A stretch of 64,000 nucleotides of DNA, from positions 118,005,501 through 118,069,500 of the forward strand of contig NC_133026.1 of assembly GCF_048771995.1 (NCBI RefSeq). Direction: 5' to 3'. Source of the stretch: Taeniopygia guttata. Lineage: Eukaryota > Chordata > Aves > Passeriformes > Estrildidae. The translations under genes and the position numbers were made by a program. Below, piece by piece: positions 13,001 to 23,486 of the stretch (position 1 is its first letter; each line of letters begins with the position of its first letter). The notes beneath the pieces were generated by a model. That model ran no database searches and was not told the DNA's origin. It saw nothing but the letters and a program-made list of their open reading frames with translations.

Positions 13001-15601
13001 CTGTGCTGGTTTTAGGAATTAGTGGTGTTTGATTACAGAATTATTGGTTATTTTAAGAAAAAAATATTTAAATTATTTTCGCCTCTTAGAAGCTCCCTGA
13101 CAACATCCAGAGAAGCACTAAGTTTGGTTTTAATCTGAATGAATATAATTACCTTCCCTCTCATGCTGTTGGTGTGCTTTCCAAATGCTTTTTTTGCCAG
13201 TTGTGTTCATGACATTTTATTTTTACTTGGGGGTGGGGAGGGAGAGTTGAGCACCAGGGAGAAAGAACTTGTTTTAAATAACAGAGCTTTTAGTCTCTGA
13301 TTAAAACATTTGGAAAAAATCTGCAGAGGGAATAGCACAGGAGGAGTTCCTTTTCACTTCTCAATTCCCTCAGCAACTAATTTTTGCTACACTCCCATGT
13401 GTTTTTTCCATGAGACAGAACAATTGCCAGCCATTGTGAGTAAGGTACCGTGGGATCAGAGGTACTTAGTTATGGTATGCAGGGGTATTAATGGGCATTA
13501 AAATACCTGAAATTTGCTGAATGCTCTCAGATTTTATATCTGTCCTCTACATGAACAGTTGGTTTATACAGTTTTCTGGATGCCATGTCCCAATAGCTAC
13601 AGCACATTGCATCTTGGATTATAGAACACTTCTTTACTGTTCTGTTTCCACCTCCACATGACTCCCAGGTTATTTTATGTGGTTGTTACACAGTAAGCAT
13701 GTACCATAGCCTTTATCTGACCAAGAGAAATTATAATTATCTGCAGTTCTGGGTCTTCAGTGGGTCTGAAGGATAACATTTTGGAGGAGTTATCATTTTG
13801 ATCCAATATTTAAAAAGACCCAAATCTTGCAACAAAAACCTTAGAGGAAAACTGGACAAGTTATTTCAGCCTTTGCCTGTGCTTGGTAATCTGCAAGTCA
13901 GAGAAGAGGCCAGATGAGGAACACTTCTGAAAAGGCTTTGGAAGAACAAAAAGTGGGGGAGAAATCGGAGGCTACATGCTGAGCCACCATGCACAGGTGG
14001 AGGTAGATGAACTGAAATAAAAAGATCATAGTAGTGATTTTTAAAGAACAAATAAGAGAGATATTTTCTACTCTAAGAAATCTTGACCTGATAATGGGAA
14101 TCTCCTTCTTCATACGATTCCAAAGAGTAGGAAGATTGGTGCATTTGGTAAAAAACCCTCACAAACCTCCATCTGCTCCAGCAGACTTCTCTGTAAAGCT
14201 ATCAAAAGGTCCCTACTAGATTAATTTTACATCTCCTGCTTCCTGTAACTGGAAGAAACAGTGAATAACTAATCTCTGTCTACTAGGTCCACGTGACTCA
14301 AAGTTTTTAGACATCTCTGAAGGCCTAAATTGTTTCCACTGGAGACCAAAGAGTTTTAATTTGCTTGGTTATTTCAGGAACTTAAACCATTCCCATGTAT
14401 TTGGTTATCCTTACTGCTCCTGTGTGAACTTCTTGTAATTGCCTCCTGAAAAATCTCCTTGAATATTCCACATCTAATCTATCCAAGCCCTGACGTGTGA
14501 GTTTGTCTCCCGCTTATCCACTTCCCCTGGAGTCTTTGGACAGAACATACAAATGCAGGAAGGAAAAAAATGTATAGTGTGAGTACAGTTTTGAATTTGC
14601 TGTTGGGTGGCTGATTAGCAGTGCCTTCTAGAGAGCTCCTCTTGAGTTCCTTCAGGTTGAACTCCTGCGTATTGTGTGAGGCAGAAGGCAAATACAACTG
14701 TCCCTCAGTCTTTCCAAGAGCTCTGAGTTCTTCTTCCTCTTTGCCGAGACTCCCCAAATATTTGCTGACTTCCCAAAGGTATCTAGAACACATTTTCTTA
14801 AAGATGTGTCCATGTGGCATACTTGGCCTGCTTGCCATAGTTTGGAGAAATGTGCACTTCCAGTTAGTTCATTGTCTTGGTCTGAGTCCTCAGCTAAAGA
14901 GTTACAATTACGTGTGCGTCCAAGTGCTGACCTAAGTTTAAGAGAAATGTTTCCATTGCTTTTTTTTTTTTTCCCCTTTTCATTCTTTTGCCCTAATTAT
15001 ACTAATGCCTTTTCCCTTTATGGTACAGCTTCTCACACAATAGAAATTACTAGGATTCACAGATGTTTCTTGGCACAAAAAGAAGTCAGTTTGATAGGAC
15101 ACCCCTTTTCGTGGTGAACATTAGCAAACTATTCACCTCCTAATTTGCTTTCTCAAAAAACTTTACCAAATTTTTTCCCTTTGAGTGACAGTCAGGTTCA
15201 GTAGTAATGGCAATTCTTGCTCAACTGCTTCTAATCAATGGCACACAGAGAAGAATTTAAATGATCCTGCCCAGGACACTGTGATGATGACAGATGGACA
15301 AGATATATTTGTAATTCTGTAGAAACCTCCATGCCATTTCAAATTAACTTTCCATCATCTTTTATTGACACAAATAATGCCAGGATAGTAGAAATGGAAA
15401 ATATTAGTAGAAGGGGGAAAATATTAGTAAAGTAGAAAAAATATTAGCTTGTTTTTCCAGTTTGTGTTACACATGTGGTACACATTCTGGTTTCTGTTTC
15501 AAATATTGACCACATTCTCAGCAAAGCTTGTAAATGTATCTTGGCCCCCTACTACAATTGCCTATTGAGTAAGAGGTCTTGTAATTAACTGAAGTTGGGT
15601 G

Positions 15602-15628
<27 letters not shown>
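15602..15628. repeat. poly(T) tract
   Basis: An uninterrupted run of 27 T. No retroposed gene or SINE body was recognised on either side, so it cannot be called a retrotransposon tail. Shorter A or T runs occur at 12248, 26146, 46121, 47775 and 58009. Confidence 0.95.
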
Positions 15629-15635
<7 letters not shown>

Positions 15636-15843
15636 GCCAGTGATTTTCTTGTCCAACTTTTGGAAGCTGATGAGAAGTCTCATTTTTTTTGGAGTAGAGT
15701 CTATGCAAAAGCTTCTAAAACAAAGATCAACTAAGGAGAATTTGGATGGGTCTTTCACATGTCACCTTGGGAATATGAAATTCTGAAACAAGAAAATTAT
15801 TTTTAAAACTTTGAACAAAATTGTTGAGTTACATTAATGAGTT

Positions 15844-15890
15844 ACAAATAAAACCAGCTGACATTTGAATGTGTGAGAACTACTCTAAAT
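15844..15890 (+). repeat. 47-bp dispersed direct repeat, copy 1
   Basis: Begins ACAAATAAAACCAGCTGA and ends ACTACTCTAAAT. It matches 18387-18433 at 44 of 47 positions in the same orientation, with similarity ending abruptly on both sides. The copies lie on opposite sides of CPA6 exon 1. Confidence 0.95.
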
Positions 15891-15924
15891 CAAATAGAAT
15901 AACATGAATTTTTATTCTATTTGA
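15890..15924. repeat. inverted repeat, 12-bp perfect stem
   Basis: TCAAATAGAATA (15890-15901) and TATTCTATTTGA (15913-15924) are exact reverse complements with an 11-base spacer. It abuts the end of the 47-bp direct repeat. Confidence 0.95.
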
Positions 15925-16102
15925 ACCAACTTGATTATAGTTGATGATGTCACTTAAACTTAGAGGATAGTAAAATGTGTATTTTGACATTTAGTCAAAA
16001 TTAGTAGATAACTTATGTGATTAATATTCAGAAAAATTTAAGCACCAGCAATGACAATGTGTTATTCATCTCCTTGTCATCTGGAAACAAACTAAATGCT
16101 AT

Positions 16103-16120
16103 CTTGAATTTAAATTCAAG
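16103..16120. repeat. 18-bp perfect palindrome
   Basis: CTTGAATTTAAATTCAAG is its own reverse complement. One such palindrome is not surprising in 64 kb of AT-rich sequence. Confidence 0.97.
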
Positions 16121-17268
16121 ACCATGGAGACCATGCCTGTGCTATGGGCTCCAGACAGAGAGAACAGAGCTGTTGCACAAAACCTACAGCGGGACCCTGG
16201 CTTTAAAGAACAGTTTAGTTTTCTGTCCTGCTGCTTTTTGGCACTGTCAGGAGCATTCCTGACTGTGGTGGTCTGTTTGATTTCACAGGGCAGACAGATA
16301 CTGGAGTGTGAGCAACTGAACAGAGATGGCAAGACAGCTGTCAAGTGTTTAACTATTTTCTATCACTAATAGTGACTCGGGGTGAATGGCTTCATATCAC
16401 ATTACCAAATCCTTGAAGCTTAAGGAATGTTTTTTTAAACTTCATTTTAGAAGGGGAATCTCTATGCTTGGCTTGGCTACTCCAACAAAATAAAAATAAT
16501 AATACAGCTCTTACTTCCACAGAGAGGTGTGCTTATCCTGATGAATTTGCTGGTCACTTTGAAAGAATTTTATATTGTATATTGACACATGCCACGGGCT
16601 TCTAATGCTCCTATATTTGCCTGCCTTTTCATTTGCATCATAAACTTATTATGTTAAATACTTACTAGAAACAAAGTCTTTAGTGGGTCAAAGAACATAC
16701 ACTTTGGAAGCAAGTTCACTTTTTACTACAGCTTAGTTCAATCTTTCCCTTTGTAACACAAATTTGAACTGCCGTTGGAACAAAAAGAAAAGTCTAGTTT
16801 GAAATGCACGTGAAAGTTTTAGTCTCCACTTGCTGACAGTAGAGTTCCTTTATTCCTTGAACTTCTTATGTATGCATTCCCTAATATGACCGCACAGTGT
16901 ACAACATTTTAGAAACAATTTTAGGTTCCCGTATAATTGTATCCTAAGGGAAATACAGATCTTCATTCATTTCAGAGCACGGTAGAACCTCAAAACCGTG
17001 TATTTCCCCCCTGTATAATCGCAATTCCCTTTTCCACGCGGACACTCAAACTTTTTCCCCAGCGTAGCGTCCTTCCTTTAGCTAGCAGAGACTCGCGGCA
17101 CCTTTTTCACGAGCTGCATGCTACAACTGCCAGCAAACAAACTCCCGAGCAGGTCGGCGGCGGGAGGGGCGCCCGAACACGCGGACCCAGCCGGCTCCGG
17201 CCAGCGGTGCGGAGGGAGCGCGGCCGCGGAGCTGCGCGGCGGGCGGAGCGGGGCGCGGGCGGACTTAC

Positions 17269-17354
17269 CCGGCGTAGCGGCCGCGGTGGCCGCGGAGCGG
17301 TAGCGCAGCCTGGAGGCAGAGCAGACAAAGGGGCAGGAGCCCGCGGAGCGGCAT
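17269..17354 (-). CDS. CPA6: CPA6 coding exon 1 (carboxypeptidase A6, signal-peptide exon; partial gene)
   Basis: CPA6 is a secreted M14-family zinc metallocarboxypeptidase that is bound to extracellular matrix and removes large hydrophobic C-terminal residues. It is made as a proenzyme. The exon is read on the minus strand from ATG at 17354-17352, which has A at -3. It encodes 28 full codons, starting MPLRGLLPLCLLCL and ending RYA, plus two bases (GG) of a split glycine codon. The hydrophobic LLPLCLLCLQAAL core is a typical signal peptide. The donor GTAAGT lies at 17268-17263. Mammalian CPA6 exon 1 has the same design, a leader followed by an RYAG motif at the junction, and the divergent neighbour PREX2 supports the call. 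The zinc-binding and catalytic residues are in later exons outside the window. The frame stays open upstream of the ATG through a 15-bp repeat, but a longer start would bury the signal peptide. The gene call is from exon-end similarity and synteny, not a full alignment. Confidence 0.85.
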
Positions 17355-17370
17355 CGTGCGGGGCCGCGCC

Positions 17371-17430
17371 GGCACCCCCGGCACAGCCACCCCCGGCACA
17401 GCCACCCTCGGCACCGCCACCCCCGGCACC
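17371..17430. repeat. 15-bp minisatellite, four units, just upstream of the CPA6 start codon
   Basis: Four consecutive 15-bp units of the form GCCACCCCCGGCACA occur here with a few substitutions (G for C in unit 1, CTC for CCC in unit 3, final C in units 3 and 4). The array begins 16 bp upstream of the CPA6 ATG on the gene's strand, so it is likely in the 5' UTR or core promoter. Because 15 is a multiple of three, every frame through it encodes a five-residue repeat. Confidence 0.9.
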
Positions 17431-17589
17431 GCCGACGCGCCCGCCCCAGGTGCGGCTGGTGCCGCACACACAAAGCCGGGGCCGGAGCGGGGAGCAGCGG
17501 GGCGCTCGGAGGTGCCGCTGGCGGCCAGCGGCGAGGGCAGAAGCCGGGGGAGGACGCCCGTCGGCCGCCGCCCCGCCGCGCCTGGGCAC

Positions 17590-17640
17590 GGGGATGGGGA
17601 TGGGGATGGGGATGGGGATGGGGACGGGACGGGGACGGGG
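17590..17640 (+). repeat. GGGGAT hexamer tract, G-quadruplex-prone
   Basis: Five perfect GGGGAT units (17590-17619) are followed by GGGGAC, GGGAC, GGGGAC and GGGG. Nine G-runs of three or four with two-base spacers fit the intramolecular G-quadruplex rule. The G-rich strand is the template strand for CPA6, so an RNA starting upstream of it would carry C-rich sequence. The tract is about 240 bp upstream of the CPA6 ATG. Confidence 0.9.
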
Positions 17641-18386
17641 CTGGGCGGGGAGGCGCCCGCCCGCCCGCCGGGGAGGGCCGGGGGTGCGGGGGGTGCGGGG
17701 GGTGCGCGGCCCCGCCCGGGGGGAGCCCGGGGGCCGGCAGGGGCCGGGCGGTGGTGAGCAGCCCCCCGCGGGCACCGCGGCTCCGTCGGGACGAGGGATG
17801 CGGCTGGGTGGGCTTCGGCTGCAGGTGCGGCGAGGCGGCCGGGCAAGGGCTGCTTAACGCACAGTCAGTGGCAGCGGGGGATTATCGACGAGGTTTCCCC
17901 GGCTGGGCAAGAGCTGAGGCTGATGAGAGGGCAGAGACACACTCCTATGAAACAGAGTGCTAGAGAGTCCATTAGGAACCAAAAAGTGGGATTTCAGTTT
18001 ACTGGCGTGGTCAAAATCTCTTGTCTGAGTAGTGAGAATGGAAGAGACACTGATACAATAGAATGAATTAAAAGCCCGGCATGATTTTAAAACTGGACTT
18101 TAGCTGTCTCTTCCACACTGGTGAGGATGAAAGATCCATGTAAAGATAAGCCATTGGAGCTTCAAGAATAACAAGGAAAATGGGGAAATTTTGTTGCAAA
18201 GAATTGTAGTTTATAGAAAACACATGGAGTACCTGTTCAAAGAAAATATGGGTAAAAATCCAATGCCAATATGGAATAAATGGATAGCCCCTTGATACCT
18301 TTATGTTACATTTACTAAAAAGGAGCAAAACGTGTTTCAAACCCAACTGATTCTCAGCCTCTGAGAGCAAAACGTGCGGGCTATAG

Positions 18387-18433
18387 ACAAATAAAACCAG
18401 CTGATATTTGAACGTGTGAGAACTCCTCTAAAT
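18387..18433 (+). repeat. 47-bp dispersed direct repeat, copy 2
   Basis: Begins ACAAATAAAACCAGCTGA and ends ACTCCTCTAAAT. It differs from copy 1 (15844-15890) at three positions. It is upstream of the CPA6 promoter, while copy 1 is in intron 1. Confidence 0.95.
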
Positions 18434-19060
18434 CCCTGTTAATGTTTCAGAAACACAGGGAGCCTTTTGAAAAAGGACTGTATTAAACCACACACACTTT
18501 GTATTCTCTGGCTGAAAGGCAAACAAGCATTTTCCTTTGTCTCTTTTTCATACTGGCAGCAAATCTGACAGTAGTTGTATGATAAAGTCTGGAGGTGGAA
18601 AAGACTTTGTCCAAGGCAGGATTATTCTCTTTGGTCTGGTTATTGGTGTTCTCGCTCTTGAGCTTCCCATCCCCCAATAACATGCCCCACTTAAAATCTC
18701 AAATTTATTTCTGGTGAGAATATGCAGAGGTGAATGTTTGTATGTGCTTACATGCTGTACATCTCTTGTTGAAAACACCTTCCATTAACTACAGGCAAGC
18801 CCCCAGAACTGTTCTGTGAATCTTCAGTCTTATAACAAATGCAGCTTCAACTTTACAAACATGTATTTAATAAAAGTTCTGCTCTCTGTTCAGAGCTGAC
18901 TTCAAAAGTAGAGTTAAGCAACTGACTTTTGGAGGGCATGAGTATGATATTAAAGGAAAACCCACTGCTTTATTACACATTTACTTTTCTTACTGTGTAT
19001 CCTTGCTACACCTGAAGTGCATCAGTAATACACTAATTTATTTAAAATTTAAAAAAATTG

Positions 19061-19242
19061 TAGTTTGGCTATTGTTCTAAAGTATTTGCTTTCCAGATGA
19101 AAACCTGCCTCTATTTGAGTTAGTAAGAATTTTACTTTTGGCATCTGATTGTAGAATAGTTTGGCTATTATTCTAAAAATTTTGCTTTCAAGAGAAAACT
19201 TGGCTCCATTTGTATTAGGGAGAATGTAATTATGGGCTTCTG
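19061..19242 (+). repeat. old tandem duplication, two units of about 87 bp
   Basis: Unit 1 (19061-19147) and unit 2 (19157-19242) both run TAGTTTGGCTATT-TTCTAAA, TTTGCTTTC, AAAAC, a CTCYATTTG block and GGC(A/T)TCTG in the same order, with a period of 96 bp. They are clearly diverged, so the duplication is not recent. Confidence 0.8.
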
Positions 19243-22089
19243 TGGCTCTAGGTTTGAGTCTTAAATCCTGCCTTCCTGCAACATTCCCTGAAAATAAAAT
19301 GCAAGAATGTAATTAAAGAAGGAAAAGGAATTAAAGCACCAAAACCAAAGAGTGAAGGAAAGTAACACAATGGGAAATAAATACTCAAAAAAAAAAAAAG
19401 TTGTCGTTACCTTTGTTAATATGTACTACTTCTGGCAGTTTAAAATACATTTAACTATAATTTCAAAGTACACTTTTAGAGCTGTGGAGAAGCTGAAGAT
19501 AGAAATAGTTCAAAAATACAGAAAAGGGTTTTAAGGGAGATAGGGATAGTGAGGTGAATACGGGTCCATTGGTGTCTCTTTGATCCATTCAGTTTAAGTT
19601 GTACTGTGTTACAAGGCATACTGGAGGGAGGGCTGGAATTCTGTAATGCTGGCACCTAGGGAAGGATTCAAACACTGTAGTTGAGCCTAGAAGTTACACA
19701 TGTGGTAAGTCTACTTTCCTGACAAGATGGGGATATCAAACTTGCATCCAGCTAAGCAAACGATTTGAGACAAAGAAAATCAGCGTTTCTTTTCCTTCTC
19801 TTCTTGGAACAGAAAAGAGAAATTGCCAACACCAAGGGCAGCTTGGTAGTGATAACAGCTTTGGATGGAACAGAAGAGAGCAAACTGAGATATAGTTTCC
19901 CTCTTAATGAATTGAGTTGTGAGATTTATCACAGCGTCCTACGCTTTATAAGGAACACAGGCTGCTGAAACAGAAGCAGTTCTACACCGTGTGGAAACAA
20001 GAAAGGCTTCATTTAAAGTGAGTGGGCAGGCAGCCTACATTTGGTACCTAGACTTTAGAACATGCCACTAATTGGGAAGGACAGAAAAAGGGCATTAGCT
20101 TCTTATAAGCATGTTTTATAGCTTTGAGTTGTCCCAGCTCTCACCTTCATTAGAAGGTTGCATTGGCTTGAATAAACAATCCTTATTGCACATTTGTTAG
20201 AGACATAACAGTTCAGAAACAGGAGTTTAAAAGAAGTTTCTATTTTCTAGTTTAAATCATACCCATTAATGATAAACTATAATAAGCGTATTCATGCTGG
20301 CATTTTCTCTGTTATAGCTAATTAAAAAAATATTGAATTTGATTGAGTGCAATGTCCTTTTCCAGATCTGGTCTCCATTTCTTTTAACTCCCACAGAGAA
20401 CTTGTCAGATGAAGGACAGTGAAAGTGGCCCTGCTGATTATGTTCTAGATTAGGTTTTTGGTCTAAAAGAATGAATGTGAGAAAATCCATGCATGAGTGC
20501 CACGACTGGTTAGCCTTAACTAACCACTCTATGTGGTCAGGAGTGTTACAGTAGCAACAGAGAGCTGATAACCTGAGAACTTCCCACTCCTAGGGGTTGG
20601 TTATTCACGTTGTGCTGGGATTTACACTATGAGAGACAGGCTGCTGTTGATACCTGAGACAGTACTGTTACAATAAACTGGTGTTTGGCATTACCTCAGA
20701 GGGTATTCAGATGTAATTTTCTTACTAAAATTAAGTACAAATATAATTAGATGGACTTTAGAAGTACAAGTATCTTGAACTTGCATTTAAGAATCTTGAC
20801 ATTCTGTCTTCAGCTTACTTGGGGATGATGCATTACCATAACTGAAAAATTTTATTTGAATTTGTGTCAATGGCGCTGAACTTTTATAAAATGGTTAAAT
20901 TAAGTGAAAGTATGGAACAATTGCACTTAGAGAATTTCTGTCTTCTGCTATTATTCTGTTATTCTGCAGGAGGACAGGAATACAGGTTAAATATTCTTTT
21001 CTTTTTTGTAGAATTGAGGGACATTTAAATATGAGTTTGCTTTAGAAGCAGCTTAAGGAAAATAGGTGTATAATAGACTATTCAGCAACAGATCAACCCT
21101 CCATAGAAGCCTTTAGGAACCATACTGATAAATAACATCAGAGCACAGTATTCCAAACCTGGTAAATCCATTCCTTAGTATAGTTTTAGTGTTGGAAAGA
21201 CTGCTATACTTTTGTTCCTAGGTTTCTTTATATGTATGGAATTCTTAGAGCTAACCATAGGAGAAAAATATCTTTAAAGGCTCTGCAGCAGGCACCCGCA
21301 TGAGGAAAAGCTTGTTCTGTCTTGAGAGTCTGCCTTAAGACACATGTGGCAACATGGTTTCAAACTTCTTGGACAAGCATTCTGAAAAAAAAAAACATTG
21401 CTTATGACAAATAACAAGTGTATATAACTGGATAAAGGAATTGCAGTGTCTAGACTTCATCTCAGATGTCTCTACCCCTGCTAACACACATAAAGAAACA
21501 ATATAAAAATATTCCCTATATTGAATTTACAGGATTTTTATTTGAGTGAAAATACGGCCCTTTATTAAGCAAGTGATTCCTCTATCTTTTCTGTTCTGAT
21601 TAAAATTTTGGGCTCAGGAAATATGAGAATGTCAATTAAAAAATTTCTTGTGCCTCCTACACAAATCATGTGTATTTTTTTTCTGTACAAATGATTTGTG
21701 TGTAGTAACACATTGCTCATTTCTCCATCCTTCTCTGAACTTCTGTACTTTACAGTAGTTGAAGACCTCAGCTTTCCTCTAACTTCATGTAACCAGTATT
21801 TTGGAGTGGTTTTGCAGGTGGGCACACTAAGATGTGCGGAGGCTGGATAATTTGTCCCAAGAGTAAGAGCAAGTCTTTAGCAACTCTAAGTCTAGCATAT
21901 GGATTTCATGACTATAACCACTCAAACATATGGAATTTGTCAATTTGTATTTGATTGTGCTTCTAATTTAAAAGGCAAACATTTTAGTTCCCAGAGTCTC
22001 AAACTTGTCTTAGTGTACTTGGGCTTAGATACGGTCTCACTTGTTTGCTCCAAGGATAGGTGACATATTCACAATGAAAGATTTTATGT

Positions 22090-22185
22090 CATAAAATCAC
22101 AGAATCATAGAATCATCGAGGTTGGAAAACACCAATGAGCTTGGAAAACATCAACAAGTCCAACCATTAACTGAACACTTGCAAC
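22090..22185 (-). mobile_element. CR1 LINE 3'-end fragment
   Basis: The reversed terminal repeat CACAGAATCATAGAATCAT is followed by GAGGTTGGAAAACACC and AAGTCCAACCATTAAC, the hallmark of a minus-oriented CR1 3' end. A short internal repetition, TTGGAAAACAYCAA, appears twice. Only about 95 bp of the element is recognisable. Confidence 0.85.
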
Positions 22186-23105
22186 TACATTGTAGGTTCA
22201 ATATCTAGTTTTAAAATACACATTATTTGCAATAATTGGAGACCCAGTAATTAGTTTTTACGATGCTGAGAAGAAAGAAAAATGATAGCAATGTTTATTT
22301 TTAAACACTGCTAGAAATCTTCCAAATCAGCACTGCTCTATAGCAGCTACTGCCCATGAAAGATGGCAGGTGCCAAAAATTTATTTATAACAATTGGCAT
22401 TTGCCATATATACACATGTGAAAATTAAGAAGGAAAGGGTACTTCTGACTCCCCAGGCAACTCCTGTATGCAGACATTCTGCAGTGAACTATTATTATAT
22501 CTTCTGGGAGGAAAGGGAGCATTATGTATAATATCGTACTGGAGGTAGGTGAAGCAGAAACTATGGAGTGGTTAATTTATCTGTCAGCTGCACTGGCATG
22601 AAAAATGGCTTTCCTCCTCCTCCTCCCTTTCTCACCCTTAACATTGCCTCATAATTATCAGGTCATTTTACCATCTGTGCCTGGAATGATATTTTGATTG
22701 TCCTCCTTCAAATTTGGATGCCTCAATAGCTTGAAACTATATAATTAGGTGGTATGTACTTCAGAGCTTTATGCAACTTGAATGCTGAAAAATGCTGAAA
22801 AGACTGGAAAATATGAATGGTGAAATACACTGGTATTACAGAATTCTATCAGTCCTGAAACATTAAAAAGCCAAGGAATAAGATCTAGGTCTGGTGAAAT
22901 ATGTCAGAAGAGGAAAACAAGGGGAACCCCAAAAGCATATTTAATGCAAACATCCTTGGGTCTTACAAGCAGACACCACTACAGCGAGATCATACCATCT
23001 ATCTGTCAACAACTCCTAAAAAAATGGATGCATGTGAGCTAGGCTATGAGAGGGAATTGTTTGAGTTGGGAAATAGAGAATTTCCAGAGCCCTGAGGGCT
23101 CTTCT

Positions 23106-23240
23106 GTCCCTGCCTGCACCTTCCCAGGGCTCCTCAGCTCTGCCCACAGTCCAGGGCCCCATGTCAGCCACTGCCCCAGTGATGCAACAGCAGAGCTCCA
23201 GCTCCCCACAGCCCTGCCTGGCCATGGGCCCCTACAAACC
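23106..23240 (-). repeat. GC-rich dispersed repeat, copy A (unclassified)
   Basis: A GC-rich island in AT-rich DNA. Its reverse complement reads GGGCCCATGGCCAGGCAGGG, then TGGGGAGCTGGAG, CTGTTGCATCACTGG, GACATGGGG and GAGCCCTGGG. The same blocks occur in the same order at 47130-47275. I do not recognise the family. The open frames on both strands are not similar to any protein I know. Confidence 0.7.
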
Positions 23241-23457
23241 AGACTCACATAGCAGCAGGACCTTCCAGGTACCAGAGGTTGCATTGCAGCCGTAAGTATG
23301 GAGATACAATGCCATAAAGTAATCTGAACTCAAACCCTCATATTTGTGATTAACACCTCACTTGAGTTTTACAGCCACTGAGTTATTTTGACCAATATTA
23401 TACTGACTTAACAAGAGTTTACAAGATTTTGATTCAGGAAAGAACTTCATAATGAGA

Positions 23458-23486
23458 ATTTCATCATTTCATCATTTCATCATTTG
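23458..23486. repeat. short 8-bp tandem repeat
   Basis: About three and a half units of ATTTCATC in a row, ending ATTTGATG. Slippage-type simple repeat. Confidence 0.9.

Larger units (their letters stand above)
10001..17139. other. intronic, small repeats only
   Basis: CPA6 intron holding the poly(T) tract, the 47-bp repeat copy and the inverted repeats listed above. No transposon or coding exon was recognised. Confidence 0.6.
1..17268 (-). other. CPA6: CPA6 intron 1 (5' part; continues past the window)
   Basis: The intron starts at the donor GTAAGT at 17268-17263 on the minus strand. No later CPA6 exon, such as the prodomain exon expected next, could be recognised before position 1, so intron 1 is at least 17.3 kb. 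The acceptor is outside the window or was missed. It contains two CR1 copies and several small repeats listed separately. Confidence 0.75.
17140..17860 (-). promoter_or_regulatory. CPA6: CpG island and presumed CPA6 promoter / 5' UTR
   Basis: GC-rich, CpG-dense DNA spans this stretch, in sharp contrast with AT-rich flanks on both sides. It overlaps CPA6 exon 1 and extends about 500 bp upstream of its ATG, as expected for a CpG-island promoter. GC-box-like GGGCGGGG is visible at about 17644. I see no TATA box placed for CPA6 and cannot fix the transcription start. The long open frames on both strands here are a by-product of low stop-codon density. Confidence 0.75.
17861..22089. other. intergenic, no gene recognised
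   Basis: Upstream flank of CPA6. It holds the second 47-bp repeat copy and the old tandem duplication at 19061-19242. Nothing else could be supported. Confidence 0.6.

Noticed and set aside
14479..14935. Overlapping 119- and 104-codon frames on opposite strands
   Set aside because: No domain, no promoter and mutual overlap; consistent with chance within the CPA6 intron.
15602..15628. Poly(T) as the tail of a minus-strand retrogene or SINE
   Set aside because: No gene-like or SINE-like body is visible on either side and no target duplication was found.
17107..17775. 222-codon minus-strand open frame
   Set aside because: Overlaps CPA6 exon 1 in another frame and is Pro/Arg/Ala-rich. No domain is seen.
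16937..17857. 306-codon plus-strand open frame across the CPA6 CpG island
   Set aside because: Low-complexity Pro/Arg/Gly/Ala translation. The frame is open because GC-rich DNA has few stops, and it runs antisense to CPA6 exon 1.
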